Assembly: GCA_905213265.1 (NCBI GenBank)
Contig: CAJMHR010000020.1
Coordinates: 1-43,353 of the forward strand
DNA length: 43,353 bases
Direction of reading: 5' to 3'
Source: an uncultured Collinsella sp.
GTDB lineage: Bacteria; Actinomycetota; Coriobacteriia; Coriobacteriales; Coriobacteriaceae
Both the position numbers and the translations under genes were made by a program. The notes below the pieces were generated by a model. It was given only the letters and a program-made list of their open reading frames with translations, was not told the DNA's origin and did no database searches. This document shows positions 1 to 8,737 of the stretch, piece after piece (within the stretch, counting starts at the first letter, position 1; each line of letters starts with the position of its first letter).

Positions 1-118
1 TTAAAAGTAACAGACCGGATGAAGATGCGTAAGATGGGGGCGAGGCGAATGGCTGAACGGTATCGATACGCTGGTTCAACGGTATTATATTGACCGCATA
101 GATTTTTAACTTGCATTT
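1..118. other. Left-edge spacer, possible 3' end of a gene
   Basis: No complete gene. One plus-strand frame is open from base 1 to a TGA at 91-93 (31 codons, rich in Arg and Met) and could be the tail of a gene cut by the window edge, but it is too short to recognise. The minus-strand ABC operon ends at 119, and I see no strong hairpin with a T-run behind it here. Confidence 0.25.
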
Positions 119-859
119 CTACTCGCCCTTTTCGTAGAGTCGCCGATACGTGCTTAGCGCACCCTCGGCGCGTCCGGCAGGCTTTGCGAAATGGGATCCA
201 GGAGACTTCGGCGCAGCATCATCTTGCGGAATGCTTCTAATGAGCCTCCCATCCTTCAAAAACAGAATCTCATCGCACAGCCTATCGACCGAATCCAAGA
301 TGTGGGATGACATGATGATGCACGTACCAGAATCGGCCAGCTTCCTGAGAATCTCGGAATGCAAGTCCACCCTGCTGGGGTCGAGCGCGTTCATGGGCTC
401 ATCTAATAGAAGGTACCGCGCGCCCGTCGCATACGCAATCGCCAGGGTAAGCTGCTGCTTCATGCCCTGGCTCAGAGTGCGGATCCTCATCTTCGCGAAC
501 TCGCCTATCTGCGTTTGTTCCACTATCTCTTCGATATCGCGAGCATGCGGCCACATATCGCAAACCATCTTGAGGTGATCTTCCGCACGCAATCCGGGAT
601 ACAGCAGCGTCCCCTCACCAGGTGCATAGAAGATCATAGAACGGACCTCTCTCGCACCCGTACCCTGCACCTCATCCAGAACGATGCTCCCGTCCACGCG
701 AGGACCCGGCAAACCTGCCATCGCACGCAGCAACGTCGTCTTTCCATGCCCGTTCGGAGCGACGAGACCGTAGACCGTACCCGGGGCAAACTCAGCGTTC
801 ACCGAATCTACGAGCACCTTCTTTCCATAAGAGATCGTCAGCGTTTGAAGGTCAATCAT
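119..859 (-). CDS. ABC transporter ATP-binding protein
   Basis: ATP-hydrolysing subunit of an ABC-2 type exporter. The Walker A loop (APNGHGKTT) is at residues 34-42, the signature motif LSQGMKQQL lies in the second half, followed by Walker B (YLLLDEP) and a switch histidine in SSHIL. The length of about 246 residues is normal for a stand-alone ATPase. I chose the ATG at 859 because AAAGGGG lies 9 nt before it. The in-frame ATG at 868 touches that same site and overlaps the permease stop. The gene is translationally coupled to the permease upstream. The closest general class is the bacitracin/antibiotic-type or CcmA-like exporter ATPase. The substrate cannot be inferred. Confidence 0.9.
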   Translation of the reverse strand: MIDLQTLTISYGKKVLVDSVNAEFAPGTVYGLVAPNGHGKTTLLRAMAGLPGPRVDGSIVLDEVQGTGAREVRSMIFYAPGEGTLLYPGLRAEDHLKMVCDMWPHARDIEEIVEQTQIGEFAKMRIRTLSQGMKQQLTLAIAYATGARYLLLDEPMNALDPSRVDLHSEILRKLADSGTCIIMSSHILDSVDRLCDEILFLKDGRLIRSIPQDDAAPKSPGSHFAKPAGRAEGALSTYRRLYEKGE

Positions 860-864
860 CGAGA

Positions 865-3087
865 TCATCCCCTTTCGATCTTTGAAACACTCAGGCGCAC
901 CATCAACGGAGATACGGCGCCCAAGACCACCAGCAGAGCGCCCGATGCGCCGACGACCTCTCCAAAAGGCATCGCGTTCGTCCCTCGCCCAAGGAACCCA
1001 ATCGTCCCCACCTGGGAAGCGGGATCAAACGAGGCGAATGGAGCCAGCAGCGCGACGCCCATGCCCACGCTTTCAACATGAGCGCTCAACGAACCCAACA
1101 CCAAGAGAACCGCGCAAACCATTCCGGTAACAACGGGGTTGCGGCTAATCGCTGCTGTCAACGCAGCGACGACGGAAATCACGCCGTATGCCATGACCAG
1201 CAACGGAATACTGCACAACACCGCCTCCCCCACCATGGACGTTGTCGAAGCTCCCGCCCGAATGAGAGCGACGGGATACTCCGATCCACCCGCACCGTTC
1301 TTAATCACGGACACAACGACAGCGGGAACCATCGACACCAAAAGCAGCACCAAGCCAAGCAAGAGAGCCAGCGCAACAGCCGTCAGAAAACGCACATGCG
1401 CTGTTGCGGGGATCTGGAGAACCAGAAGGGAACGACACTGCAGGTGGGTGCACGCGAGCGATGTGACAACCACGGGCAACAGCAAAAATAAGGAGGGAAG
1501 CGCTGCCTGGAGATACGAAAGGAGGATTAATGGGGGCATCTTCGTACTTAACTCGTAAACCTTGGGGTCCGGCAAGCTCGCGATCGACTCAAGCAGAAGG
1601 GCGCGCGCCTCCGCACGAGAAGGAGTCTCCGGCTCGATTCCGATCGATTGCAGGAGAGTCGCATCTGCCGCGCCCAGCTCACCTCGAGCGCGCTCGTACG
1701 TCGCAAGGCTTCGAAACCCCTCCGCAGGCATAGGCGCGTACACGAAACCCGAAAGAGCATCCCGCATGTCTTCCAGGGCCGCTTTGCCCTCGACGTCCAT
1801 ATTCGCAGCGTTCTGCTCTAGATACCGATCTATTGAACGGAGCTCCCCATCCCTATACCGAACAGCGGAAACGTTATCAGCGTCAGGAAACATCTCGACC
1901 AGAGCCGGGGCCAGCATCGTCGTCGACATTGCAATCGCGCATACGGCGATGACAGGAGAATGCAGGAGCAGTTTCCCCATCGTTCTTACGTATGCAACGG
2001 CGGAGGCACAAGCGCTCGAACGAGTTGCCGTTCTCGATGCAGTGAAGGAACCTCTCTCAAGACAAATCGGGGATATCGGGCACGCGCAGCCGCTCTTTCC
2101 AGCAACGCAAAGCAGGCTAATTGCCAGCACCTCGATCCCGATTGCGCATACGAGGGCAATCGCGCCACGCTCGAAGCAAAGTCCAGGCAGATTCACTATC
2201 TGCGTTGTCGGGTACGGGCTATAGGCGCCGACGGTCAACTCAGTGTTCGCATACGTAAGGGGATTCAACAGGGCGAACTCACGTAAAGCGATGGATCTTC
2301 CGTAATACCCGGGAACCATCGTCACCCCCATCAGGGCACATACGAACACGATTCCAAGCGTAGGGTTATTGGCAATCTTCACGGCAAGGTGAACGACAAG
2401 CGAGATGAACGCTGCCACCAAGAATTGCAAGATGGCCGTCTGCGCGAACACCAGCCAAGCCGGTTTGATAACCGGAGTCGCATATTGAATGTAGCCTATC
2501 GGATAGAACGGCGAGCCCGGGCCATTCTTCACAAGCGCGGCGATTATCCCTGGAAGATTGATGGCGAGGACGGCAAGCATTGCAAAAACACTCGCCCATA
2601 CGCTCGATGCAACAAGTCTACCCAGCTCGCCCATCGGTGCCTGGATGATGAGCTTTTCACGTTTGTTAAGACGCGCGGCAAGGAACGAGACGGCAACGGC
2701 CGTTGCGACCCATAGCAAGTACTCCTTCGATCCGTCATAATAGGTGTACTCTCCATCCGATATCTGCAGAAACGGAAGTAGGGGAGAGAGCGGTGCCAAG
2801 ATAAGACGTCCCGCGGCAAGAGGGTACAGAAGCGCGGGCATGCTTGATGAAGAGGTATAGACACCGTCCTCCCCCGCATTCACAAGCGCATCCGCATAGG
2901 ATGCTGACAATTCCTGCTCAACACGGGTTATTCCCGACTCGAGGTATTCGACCCGTCCGTCGATGCCAGCCGCGCTCCTGAAGACGGGCAGAGCACAAAG
3001 AACCATCAACGCAACAACGACAACACAGAGCGACCTGGAGGAGAGAAGCGGCCTAAAGATCGCCTTCGAGATTTTGAGCATATTCAT
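865..3087 (-). CDS. ABC-2 type permease, tandem-duplicated
   Basis: Integral membrane partner of the ATPase that follows it, about 740 residues. Each half has one N-terminal membrane segment, an extracytoplasmic domain, then several membrane segments. The halves share aligned motifs. Numbered from the upstream ATG at 3105, LVKNGPGSPFYP at 191-202 matches VIKNGAGGSEYP at 600-611, IANNPTLGIVF near 244 matches ISRNPVVTGMV near 653, and FALLNPLTYAN near 277 matches VALLAPFASFD near 684. This indicates an internal duplication and fusion, so one polypeptide may supply both permease halves. The ATG at 3087 follows AAGGTTGG at a normal distance, whereas the ATG at 3105 has no good site. I do not recognise a named family beyond ABC-2-like permeases. 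Substrate unknown. Confidence 0.75.
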   Translation of the reverse strand: MNMLKISKAIFRPLLSSRSLCVVVVALMVLCALPVFRSAAGIDGRVEYLESGITRVEQELSASYADALVNAGEDGVYTSSSSMPALLYPLAAGRLILAPLSPLLPFLQISDGEYTYYDGSKEYLLWVATAVAVSFLAARLNKREKLIIQAPMGELGRLVASSVWASVFAMLAVLAINLPGIIAALVKNGPGSPFYPIGYIQYATPVIKPAWLVFAQTAILQFLVAAFISLVVHLAVKIANNPTLGIVFVCALMGVTMVPGYYGRSIALREFALLNPLTYANTELTVGAYSPYPTTQIVNLPGLCFERGAIALVCAIGIEVLAISLLCVAGKSGCACPISPICLERGSFTASRTATRSSACASAVAYVRTMGKLLLHSPVIAVCAIAMSTTMLAPALVEMFPDADNVSAVRYRDGELRSIDRYLEQNAANMDVEGKAALEDMRDALSGFVYAPMPAEGFRSLATYERARGELGAADATLLQSIGIEPETPSRAEARALLLESIASLPDPKVYELSTKMPPLILLSYLQAALPSLFLLLPVVVTSLACTHLQCRSLLVLQIPATAHVRFLTAVALALLLGLVLLLVSMVPAVVVSVIKNGAGGSEYPVALIRAGASTTSMVGEAVLCSIPLLVMAYGVISVVAALTAAISRNPVVTGMVCAVLLVLGSLSAHVESVGMGVALLAPFASFDPASQVGTIGFLGRGTNAMPFGEVVGASGALLVVLGAVSPLMVRLSVSKIERG

Positions 3088-3222
3088 CGCCAACCTTAAC
3101 CTCATCCAGTCGGAACAGAGGGGCCGAACAAAATGCTCGGCCCTTATTACTTGCCGGCAAAGTCAATTTAACATAAACTGTTAAAAAGTAACCTGAGTTT
3201 TTTAAATTCTTCGGAGGTTATT

Positions 3223-3735
3223 ATGAGTTCCGACAATCGCACTCCCCGGCTTCATTCCTTCCGCATCGCATGTGCGATAGCCTCTGCGGCCCTTTGCGTC
3301 ACCGCCATCGCACAAGTGGCGTTCTCCTTAAAGCCAGCAATCGAAGTGCTCGACAACCCTGTGATTGTAGACTCCCCAGCATATCCAGCCCTTGCGATCT
3401 CGACATTGGCCCCTGCCGTCATCGGTATCGCCACGACCGTCCTCAGCGCCGTTCTCGTGTGGACGATCAAGAGCGGAGACCCCTTCAAGAAAGGCTCTGC
3501 GACATGCTTGAAGGTGCTCGGCATTCTCTTCGTTGTTCAAGCTGCCACCAGCCTCTACGCCGGCTCACTCGAAACCTCCGTCTTGATGTTTGGCGGCGAG
3601 GGGGCCGTCGGCGCCCAAGAGATCGCTTCATCATTCGACTGGACCTCTCTGGTTCTCGGCATCGTCTTGTTCATGCTCTCCCAGCTCTTCTTGTACGCTC
3701 GAGAGCTGTACCTCGACTCCGACGAGATTGCGTAA
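3223..3735 (+). CDS. DUF2975-type membrane protein
   Basis: Small integral membrane protein of 170 residues with about four predicted membrane segments (near residues 13-32, 58-80, 95-115 and 140-160). The stretch SGDPFKKG between segments two and three is typical of DUF2975 (B. subtilis YoaS type). Function in this family is not established. A strong GGAGG site lies just before the ATG. The next gene, 9 nt downstream, is a YozG-like HTH protein, and DUF2975 genes commonly travel with exactly such a regulator, so the two form an operon. Its promoter should lie in the 135-nt AT-rich gap shared with the divergent ABC operon. Confidence 0.75.
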   Translation: MSSDNRTPRLHSFRIACAIASAALCVTAIAQVAFSLKPAIEVLDNPVIVDSPAYPALAISTLAPAVIGIATTVLSAVLVWTIKSGDPFKKGSATCLKVLGILFVVQAATSLYAGSLETSVLMFGGEGAVGAQEIASSFDWTSLVLGIVLFMLSQLFLYARELYLDSDEIA

Positions 3736-3744
3736 GGACACGTC

Positions 3745-3996
3745 ATGCCCGTAATTGTTCGCCTCGACAAGATCATGGCCGAGCGAAAGATTTCCTCGAA
3801 CGAACTTGCCGAAAGGATTGGAACCACGCCCGTGAACCTGTCCCGTATTAAAAAAGGGCATATTCGCGGCATTCGCTTCAACACACTCGAGCAGCTATGC
3901 CTCGCCCTTCGTTGCCAACCCGGAGACCTTCTCGAAGTCATGAGCGAAGAGGATGCCCGAAAGGAGTTCGGACTCGATTGGTCCGCCGAGGATTAG
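3745..3996 (+). CDS. XRE/Cro-type HTH regulator (YozG-like)
   Basis: DNA-binding protein of 83 residues. It begins with the YozG-like pattern VRLDKIMAERKISSNELAER, and the helix-turn-helix follows with IGTTPVNLSRIKKGHIRGIR. The C-terminal part, TLEQLCLALRCQPGDLLEV, is the conserved end of the Cro/CI fold in this family. It is probably the regulator of its own operon with the DUF2975 gene. The TAG stop at 3994-3996 is followed in the same frame, without a spacer, by an integrase catalytic domain, which suggests that a deletion or insertion endpoint lies at the 3' end of this gene. The last residues (LDWSAED) could therefore differ from the original C-terminus. Confidence 0.85.
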   Translation: MPVIVRLDKIMAERKISSNELAERIGTTPVNLSRIKKGHIRGIRFNTLEQLCLALRCQPGDLLEVMSEEDARKEFGLDWSAED

Positions 3997-4722
3997 AGGG
4001 CGGTCGTACTCGCCCTGCACACGGGGATGCGAATCGGCGAGGTCTTCGGCCTTAGGTGGTGCGACGTGGATTTCGAGACGGGCCTGATCTCGATCAGACA
4101 CTCGGTGGCGTACGCGAAGGGAATGGGTTCGTTCATCAAGGACACCAAGACCCATGACGCCAGGGGTATCCCCATCGACCCGGTCGGCCTACTCCCCTTC
4201 CTGAAGGAGACCCACGAGATCGACTGCGGAAAGCTGCGCTTGCACGGCCTTACCGGGGCGGTCGAGATCGGGGACTGCTACATCCTGTCGGAGCCGGGCG
4301 CGACCTTCGCGACGACAAGCTATATCCGCAGGGCGTTCAAGACGTTCTCGGAGACCAACGGCCTCATGGGCACCAACGACGAGCTGATCACGTTCCACGG
4401 CCTTCGCCACACGTTCGCAACGCAGTGGATCCGCCAAGGCGGCGATATCAAGGCGCTCCAATCGATCCTCGGCCACAAGGACGCCATGGCGACGCTCAAC
4501 GTCTACGCCGACATCGAGCCCATCTCCAAAATCCATAACATGCTGCGCGCCACGCCGTGCCTTTGGCGCGGGCACCTCGGGCCGAGGGTCGATCCGGGTC
4601 CCATGTTCCAACAGAGGATCCAGGAGTCCATCGAGACGCTCCGGGCGTTCGGCTACGGCATCACCGAGCCGGACGACCGAAATATCGCCATACGCGACGT
4701 GAAGACGAACAGTTGGCTCTAG
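3997..4722 (+). pseudogene. Tyrosine recombinase/integrase, N-terminally truncated
   Basis: Catalytic domain of a phage-type tyrosine integrase. Reading from 3997, the frame begins in mid-domain with AVVLALHTGMRIGE, which holds the first catalytic Arg. A Lys in the beta-hairpin region (FIKDTKTHDARG), the HGLRHTFAT box (HxxR), the LGHKD His and the Tyr in NVYAD all follow, so every catalytic residue is present. The Arm and core-binding domains are missing and the first ATG (4027) lies inside the catalytic domain without a clear ribosome binding site, so the gene is almost certainly dead. About 50 unusual residues follow the catalytic Tyr before the stop. It is probably the scar of an integrated element. 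No matching att site was identified. Confidence 0.8.
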
Positions 4723-5118
4723 CTCACCGAGTACGCGGCAGTGCTGGGCCCATCCCAACTGAGGTCACGGTGGTCCGATAGGGGCGCCGCCCGCGGCATG
4801 CGCCGCGGAGCGGTATCCCCTACCGAAGGGCGGGGATGCCCTCCGCTTCCAGTTCGGAATCAGCCGTCGGAGGCGTTCGGCTGACTGCGGGAACGGCCTG
4901 TCCGCTCAATGTGTTCGGCTGAGATCGGAAATCAACCCAACACGAGCCGGACACGCGCCAGACGGCTCTTCCCCGTACGGCCTTCCCCCTTACGCTCATG
5001 TTGCAGGCATGTAACGCCGCAGCGAGCGCGCCTTTTTTGCGCCAGACAGGTACAATGATGAACACTGTACCGTAGCGGAGCGCCCCGCGCGCGCCGCAAT
5101 CACGCGAAAGGGTTTCCC
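4723..5118. other. Gene-free spacer after the integrase remnant
   Basis: This 396-nt stretch has no supported gene. It contains a 10-bp direct repeat, GTTCGGCTGA, at 4876-4885 and again at 4913-4922, and several GC-rich short inverted repeats, but no terminator. A TACAAT hexamer at 5053-5058 is a plausible -10 box for the ACT-domain gene, although no good -35 stands 16-18 nt before it. It may be decayed mobile-element DNA together with the promoter region of the next gene. Confidence 0.4.
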
Positions 5119-5406
5119 ATGGCCGAGATCTCGTCCTCCCGTATCGTCATCACCGTCCTTGGCAAGAACCGCCCCGGCATCGTCGCCGGCGTCACCCGTG
5201 TCCTAGGCGAGGCCAACGTCGACATCCGCGACATCACGCAGTCCATTATCGAGGACATCTTCACCATGACCATGCTGGCCGATACCGCCGAGTCCAAGCT
5301 CGACTTCGCCGAGCTGCAGAAGGCGCTGGCCGAGGCCGGCGAGCTTTCGGGCGTCAACGTGTCCATCCAGCGCGAGGACGTCTTCAACTTTATGTACCGC
5401 CTGTAG
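5119..5406 (+). CDS. ACT domain protein (UPF0237 family)
   Basis: Single ACT domain of 95 residues. The N-terminal strand and ligand-binding turn read VITVLGKNRPGIVAGV, followed by LGEANVDIRDITQS and the second half of the domain ending FNFMYRL. ACT domains bind amino acids or other small ligands. Members of UPF0237 are usually found ahead of a PFL/DUF711 family gene, which is absent here: citrate synthase follows after 77 nt instead. A role as a small-molecule sensor is an inference, and the ligand is unknown. Confidence 0.88.
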   Translation: MAEISSSRIVITVLGKNRPGIVAGVTRVLGEANVDIRDITQSIIEDIFTMTMLADTAESKLDFAELQKALAEAGELSGVNVSIQREDVFNFMYRL

Positions 5407-5483
5407 CGAGCAAGCCGCTGGGGATAGCCTGACGCGCGCATGCCCATGCAAGTCACCCCGATGCGGCCCGGAGAGGAGCGCGC

Positions 5484-6902
5484 ATGGCCTACGACGCCAA
5501 GAAAATCTATTACCGCTTCGATGACCACTTGAGCCGCCTGGTTCTGGATTACGAAGCAAGCCGCCAGATTTCGCCTGAGAGCGAAAACCTCTACCACGGC
5601 CTGCCGACCGCCCCGTACGACGAGGGCCTGTTCGTAGAGCACAACGTCAAACGCGGCCTGCGCAATGCCGATGGCTCGGGCGTGGTCGCGGGCCTTACCC
5701 GCATCTCGGACGTGCACGGCTACAACAAGGTCGACGGCAAAGTCGTGCCCGATCAGGGCAAGCTCACGCTTCGTGGCTACAGCATCGAGAATCTGGTCAA
5801 CAACGCCCAGGCCGAGAACCGCTACGGCTACGAGGAAGTCGCCTATCTGCTTATCACGGGTTCGCTGCCCAACAAGGAAGAGCTCGACGGCTTTTGCGAG
5901 CGCCTGGGTGCTTTTAGGCACCTGAGCGACGAATACGTCCGTGAGTTCCCCATGACCACGGTGTCGTCGAGCATCATGAATGTGCTTCAGCGCGCCGTGC
6001 TGCTGCTCTACGCCTTCGACGCCGAGCCCGACGTCATTACACCCGAGCACGAAATCGACGTCGCCATCTCCATGCTCGCCCGTCTCCCCCGCATCGCCGC
6101 CTTCGCGCATATGGCCTCGGTCGCCAAGCGCCGCGGTTCCGAGGTTCATGTACCGCATCCCACACCCGGTCTCTCCACCGCCGAGACCATCCTGCAGGTG
6201 TTGCGCGGCGGCATGGCATTCACCCGCGACGAAGCCATGCTGCTCGACGTGATGCTCATGCTGCATGCCGAACACGGCGGCGGCAACAACTCCACGTTCG
6301 CCTGCCGTGTGCTGTCCTCCTCGGCCACCGACCCGTATTCCGCCTACGCCGCAGCTATCGGCTCGCTCAAGGGCCCGCGCCACGGCGGTGCCAATGCCAA
6401 GGTCGTGTCTATGCACGAGGACATCCGTGCGCATGTCTCCAATTGGGAGGACGAGGACGAGGTCGCAGCCTACCTGGGCAAGATCCTCGACAAGCAGGCC
6501 TTCGACGGCACGGGTCTCATCTACGGTATGGGCCACGCCGTCTATACGCTGAGCGACCCGCGTGCCGAGGTGTGCCGTCGTTACGCGCGCACGCTTGCCG
6601 CCAAGAAAGACCTGGGCGAGGAGTTCGCGCTCATCGAGCGCATCGAGCGCCTGGCACCGCAGGTGATGCGCGACCACGGCATGACCAAGCCCATCTGCGC
6701 CAACATCGACCTGTACACGGGCTTTATCTACAAGATGCTCGGCGTGCCCGAGACGCTCTTTACGCCGCTGTTCGCCGTCGCCCGCATGGCCGGCTGGTCT
6801 GCGCACCGCATGGAAGAGCTCTTCTGCGCGCACCGTATTATTCGCCCGGCCTACCGCCCGGTGATCGAGCCGCTGGAGTACAAGCCACTCGCCGACCGCT
6901 AG
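5484..6902 (+). CDS. gltA: Citrate synthase
   Basis: Condenses acetyl-CoA and oxaloacetate to citrate, here probably serving glutamate synthesis in an anaerobe. At 472 residues it is longer than the 370-430 of common bacterial enzymes, the extra length being N-terminal. Signature regions are visible: LMLHAEHGGGNNSTF and GSLKGPRHGGAN hold active-site His residues, and YGMGHAVYTLSDPR is the family signature with the catalytic His and the Asp. The start follows GGAGAGGAGCGCGC. The gene stands alone behind the ACT-domain gene and ends in a strong terminator. A 2-methylcitrate synthase role is less likely because no prp gene is nearby. Confidence 0.93.
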   Translation: MAYDAKKIYYRFDDHLSRLVLDYEASRQISPESENLYHGLPTAPYDEGLFVEHNVKRGLRNADGSGVVAGLTRISDVHGYNKVDGKVVPDQGKLTLRGYSIENLVNNAQAENRYGYEEVAYLLITGSLPNKEELDGFCERLGAFRHLSDEYVREFPMTTVSSSIMNVLQRAVLLLYAFDAEPDVITPEHEIDVAISMLARLPRIAAFAHMASVAKRRGSEVHVPHPTPGLSTAETILQVLRGGMAFTRDEAMLLDVMLMLHAEHGGGNNSTFACRVLSSSATDPYSAYAAAIGSLKGPRHGGANAKVVSMHEDIRAHVSNWEDEDEVAAYLGKILDKQAFDGTGLIYGMGHAVYTLSDPRAEVCRRYARTLAAKKDLGEEFALIERIERLAPQVMRDHGMTKPICANIDLYTGFIYKMLGVPETLFTPLFAVARMAGWSAHRMEELFCAHRIIRPAYRPVIEPLEYKPLADR

Positions 6903-6926
6903 GACGCGGACCGTTATAGAACTCGA

Positions 6927-6965
6927 GCGTGGCCAGGACATCACCGCCCTCGGCCACGCTTTTTA
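6927..6965 (+). terminator. Rho-independent terminator after gltA
   Basis: Arms GCGTGGCC (6927-6934) and GGCCACGC (6952-6959) are fully complementary and are followed by TTTTT. It lies 25 nt after the gltA stop and just before the ribosome binding site of the next gene. Confidence 0.85.
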
Positions 6966-6989
6966 TGCCAGTAGAAAGGGCTGCATCAA

Positions 6990-7832
6990 ATGATTGTGTT
7001 TTCCGATATGGACGGAACGCTGCTGACGAGCGATAAGCAGATGAGCGATGCCACTTGGGCAATGCTCGACGAACTCGCTCGACGCGAGATTGAATTTGTG
7101 CCCTGCACGGGGCGTCCGCTGTCGGGCATCTTTGAGCCCATTCTCGCCCATCCCGCCGTGCACTACGCGGTCTGTGCCAACGGCGCCAGCGTCTGGCAGC
7201 TCGACGACGATGTGCCCACCGACGCCTCATGCGCCACGCGCATCTTGAGCCGTCCGCTCGATTGCGGCATTGCCCACCGCATCCATCGCATTGCCGCCGG
7301 CCACGATGTGACCTTCGATATCTTTGCGGACGGGCAGTGCTTCCTCCCCCGCTCGCTCTACACGCGCCTGGACGAATTCTGCGGCGGCGACCCCCACATC
7401 GCGGCTTCGCTCAAGCGCACACGAACACCGATCGACATGGATATCGACAGCAAGATCGACGAGGTCGAGACACTCGAACGCATCGCCATGTACTGGCACG
7501 ACCCGGCCGATCGCGACGCCATCGCAGCGGAGCTCGACACGCTCGGAGGCATTGAGGTCACGCGTTCGTACGCCATGAATATCGAGGTCATGGGCGAGGG
7601 CGCCACCAAGGGAACGGCCCTCACGTGGCTGTGCGAGCACCTGGACGAGCGTCTCGCCGACGCCTGGGCGTTCGGCGACAACATCAACGACATACCCATG
7701 CTGCAGGCGGCGGGCCACGGCATGGCCATGATCAACGCCGAGCCCGAGGACCGCAAGGCCGCCGACGCCATCACCGAGTTCGACAACGACCACGACGGCG
7801 TCGCCCGCACCATCATGACCGTCCTCGCCTAG
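6990..7832 (+). CDS. Cof-type HAD-IIB family phosphatase
   Basis: Haloacid dehalogenase superfamily hydrolase of 280 residues with the Cof/YidA-type cap. Motif I is FSDMDGTLL at residues 4-12 (the first Asp is the nucleophile), motif II is the FVPCTGRP Thr near residue 41, motif III is a Lys in EGATKGTAL near 209, and motif IV is AFGDNINDIPM with the acidic pair. These enzymes dephosphorylate sugar phosphates, flavin precursors or similar compounds, and the substrate here cannot be told from sequence. AAAGGG precedes the ATG. The TAG stop falls inside a dispersed repeat that recurs inverted at 8899-8947. Confidence 0.88.
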   Translation: MIVFSDMDGTLLTSDKQMSDATWAMLDELARREIEFVPCTGRPLSGIFEPILAHPAVHYAVCANGASVWQLDDDVPTDASCATRILSRPLDCGIAHRIHRIAAGHDVTFDIFADGQCFLPRSLYTRLDEFCGGDPHIAASLKRTRTPIDMDIDSKIDEVETLERIAMYWHDPADRDAIAAELDTLGGIEVTRSYAMNIEVMGEGATKGTALTWLCEHLDERLADAWAFGDNINDIPMLQAAGHGMAMINAEPEDRKAADAITEFDNDHDGVARTIMTVLA

Positions 7833-7870
7833 TCATTGGACGTTCTTAAACGACTAGTCGTTGGGGACAC
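7823..7870 (-). repeat. Dispersed repeat, copy 1 (inverted partner at 8899-8947)
   Basis: The segment GTTCTTAAACGACTAGTC and its flanks match the reverse complement of 8899-8947 closely over about 47 nt. Over 7839-7870 only two of 32 bases differ. The copy starts inside the last codons of the upstream HAD gene and supplies its TAG stop. Degenerate fragments of the same motif (GTCCCC, GAACGTCCCC) continue to about 7935. The two copies bracket the second HAD gene in inverted orientation. Confidence 0.8.
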
Positions 7871-7937
7871 TCTTCGCGAAAAGCTGCAAGAACTGTCCCC
7901 CACTGCCGGCAGAACAAGAACGTCCCCATCTGTCGGA

Positions 7938-8732
7938 TTAAGCGAGGCCCTCCAGCACGCGACGAAGCTCCTGCTGGACGGCGTGGTCGCGGTTACAACC
8001 CACCACGCGATCGGCCACCGCCTTGAGCGCGGGGCGCGCGTTTTCCATCGCGCAGCCCGTGCCGACAAAGCGAATGATCTCGTAGTCGTTCATCGAGTCG
8101 CCAAACGCCATGACCTCGTTGCGTTCAATGCCGTAATGCTCCGCGAGCTGCGCGATACCCGAGGCCTTCGACACACCAGGCTGCATGGCATCGATCCACG
8201 CGTTGCCCGAAGGTGCAAAAGTAAAGAGCTGACCAAGTTCGCGCTGTAGCACGTACGCACTGTCCATAACGGCACCGTCATCGCAAAAGATGCTCGCCTT
8301 GATGATATTTGCGCTGGGATCGGGCAGCTCCCAAATGCGCTCGGCATTGGGAAGGTCCTTATCGACCTCACGCACGAACTTGCACTCGTCATCGAGCAGG
8401 AAGGACTTGGTTCGGTCAAAGAGCGCAAGATGCAGATTGGGAAACGTCCTGACGGCTTGGGCGAGCCTTCGAATCGCCAGGTGCGAATACACCTCACGGT
8501 CTACCATCTTACCGTCGGCGTAGACCTGGGCGCCGTTAGCGGCGACAAAGTCCATCTTGTCGCGAACGGGCGCAAAGAACTCACACAGGCGATCGTAGCG
8601 ACGACCTGACGATGCGGCGAAATGCACGCCATGCTCGTGTAGCGCCAGAATCAGTTCATAGGTCTCGGGAGGCACCTGGCCGTTTTCGTCAAGCAGTGTG
8701 CCGTCCATATCGGATGCAATCAGTTTAAACAT
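7938..8732 (-). CDS. Cof-type HAD-IIB family phosphatase
   Basis: Second HAD-IIB hydrolase, 264 residues. Motif I is IASDMDGTLLDENG at residues 4-17, motif II is AASSGR near residue 38, a motif III Lys lies in GVSKASGIAQL, and motif IV is AFGDSMNDYEM-like (MAFGDSMNDYEI). It belongs to the YcsE/Cof-like phosphatases, substrate unknown. The GGGAG ribosome binding site sits in the 3' arm of a 26-bp hairpin at 8738-8799, so translation may be limited by that structure. The gene is a single-gene unit flanked by inverted copies of a dispersed repeat. Confidence 0.88.
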   Translation of the reverse strand: MFKLIASDMDGTLLDENGQVPPETYELILALHEHGVHFAASSGRRYDRLCEFFAPVRDKMDFVAANGAQVYADGKMVDREVYSHLAIRRLAQAVRTFPNLHLALFDRTKSFLLDDECKFVREVDKDLPNAERIWELPDPSANIIKASIFCDDGAVMDSAYVLQRELGQLFTFAPSGNAWIDAMQPGVSKASGIAQLAEHYGIERNEVMAFGDSMNDYEIIRFVGTGCAMENARPALKAVADRVVGCNRDHAVQQELRRVLEGLA

Positions 8733-8737
8733 AGAAA

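Noticed and set aside
5100..6944. 614-residue open frame opposite gltA and the ACT gene
   Set aside because: It is the reverse-strand shadow of high-GC coding sequence. Both real genes have family motifs and ribosome binding sites.
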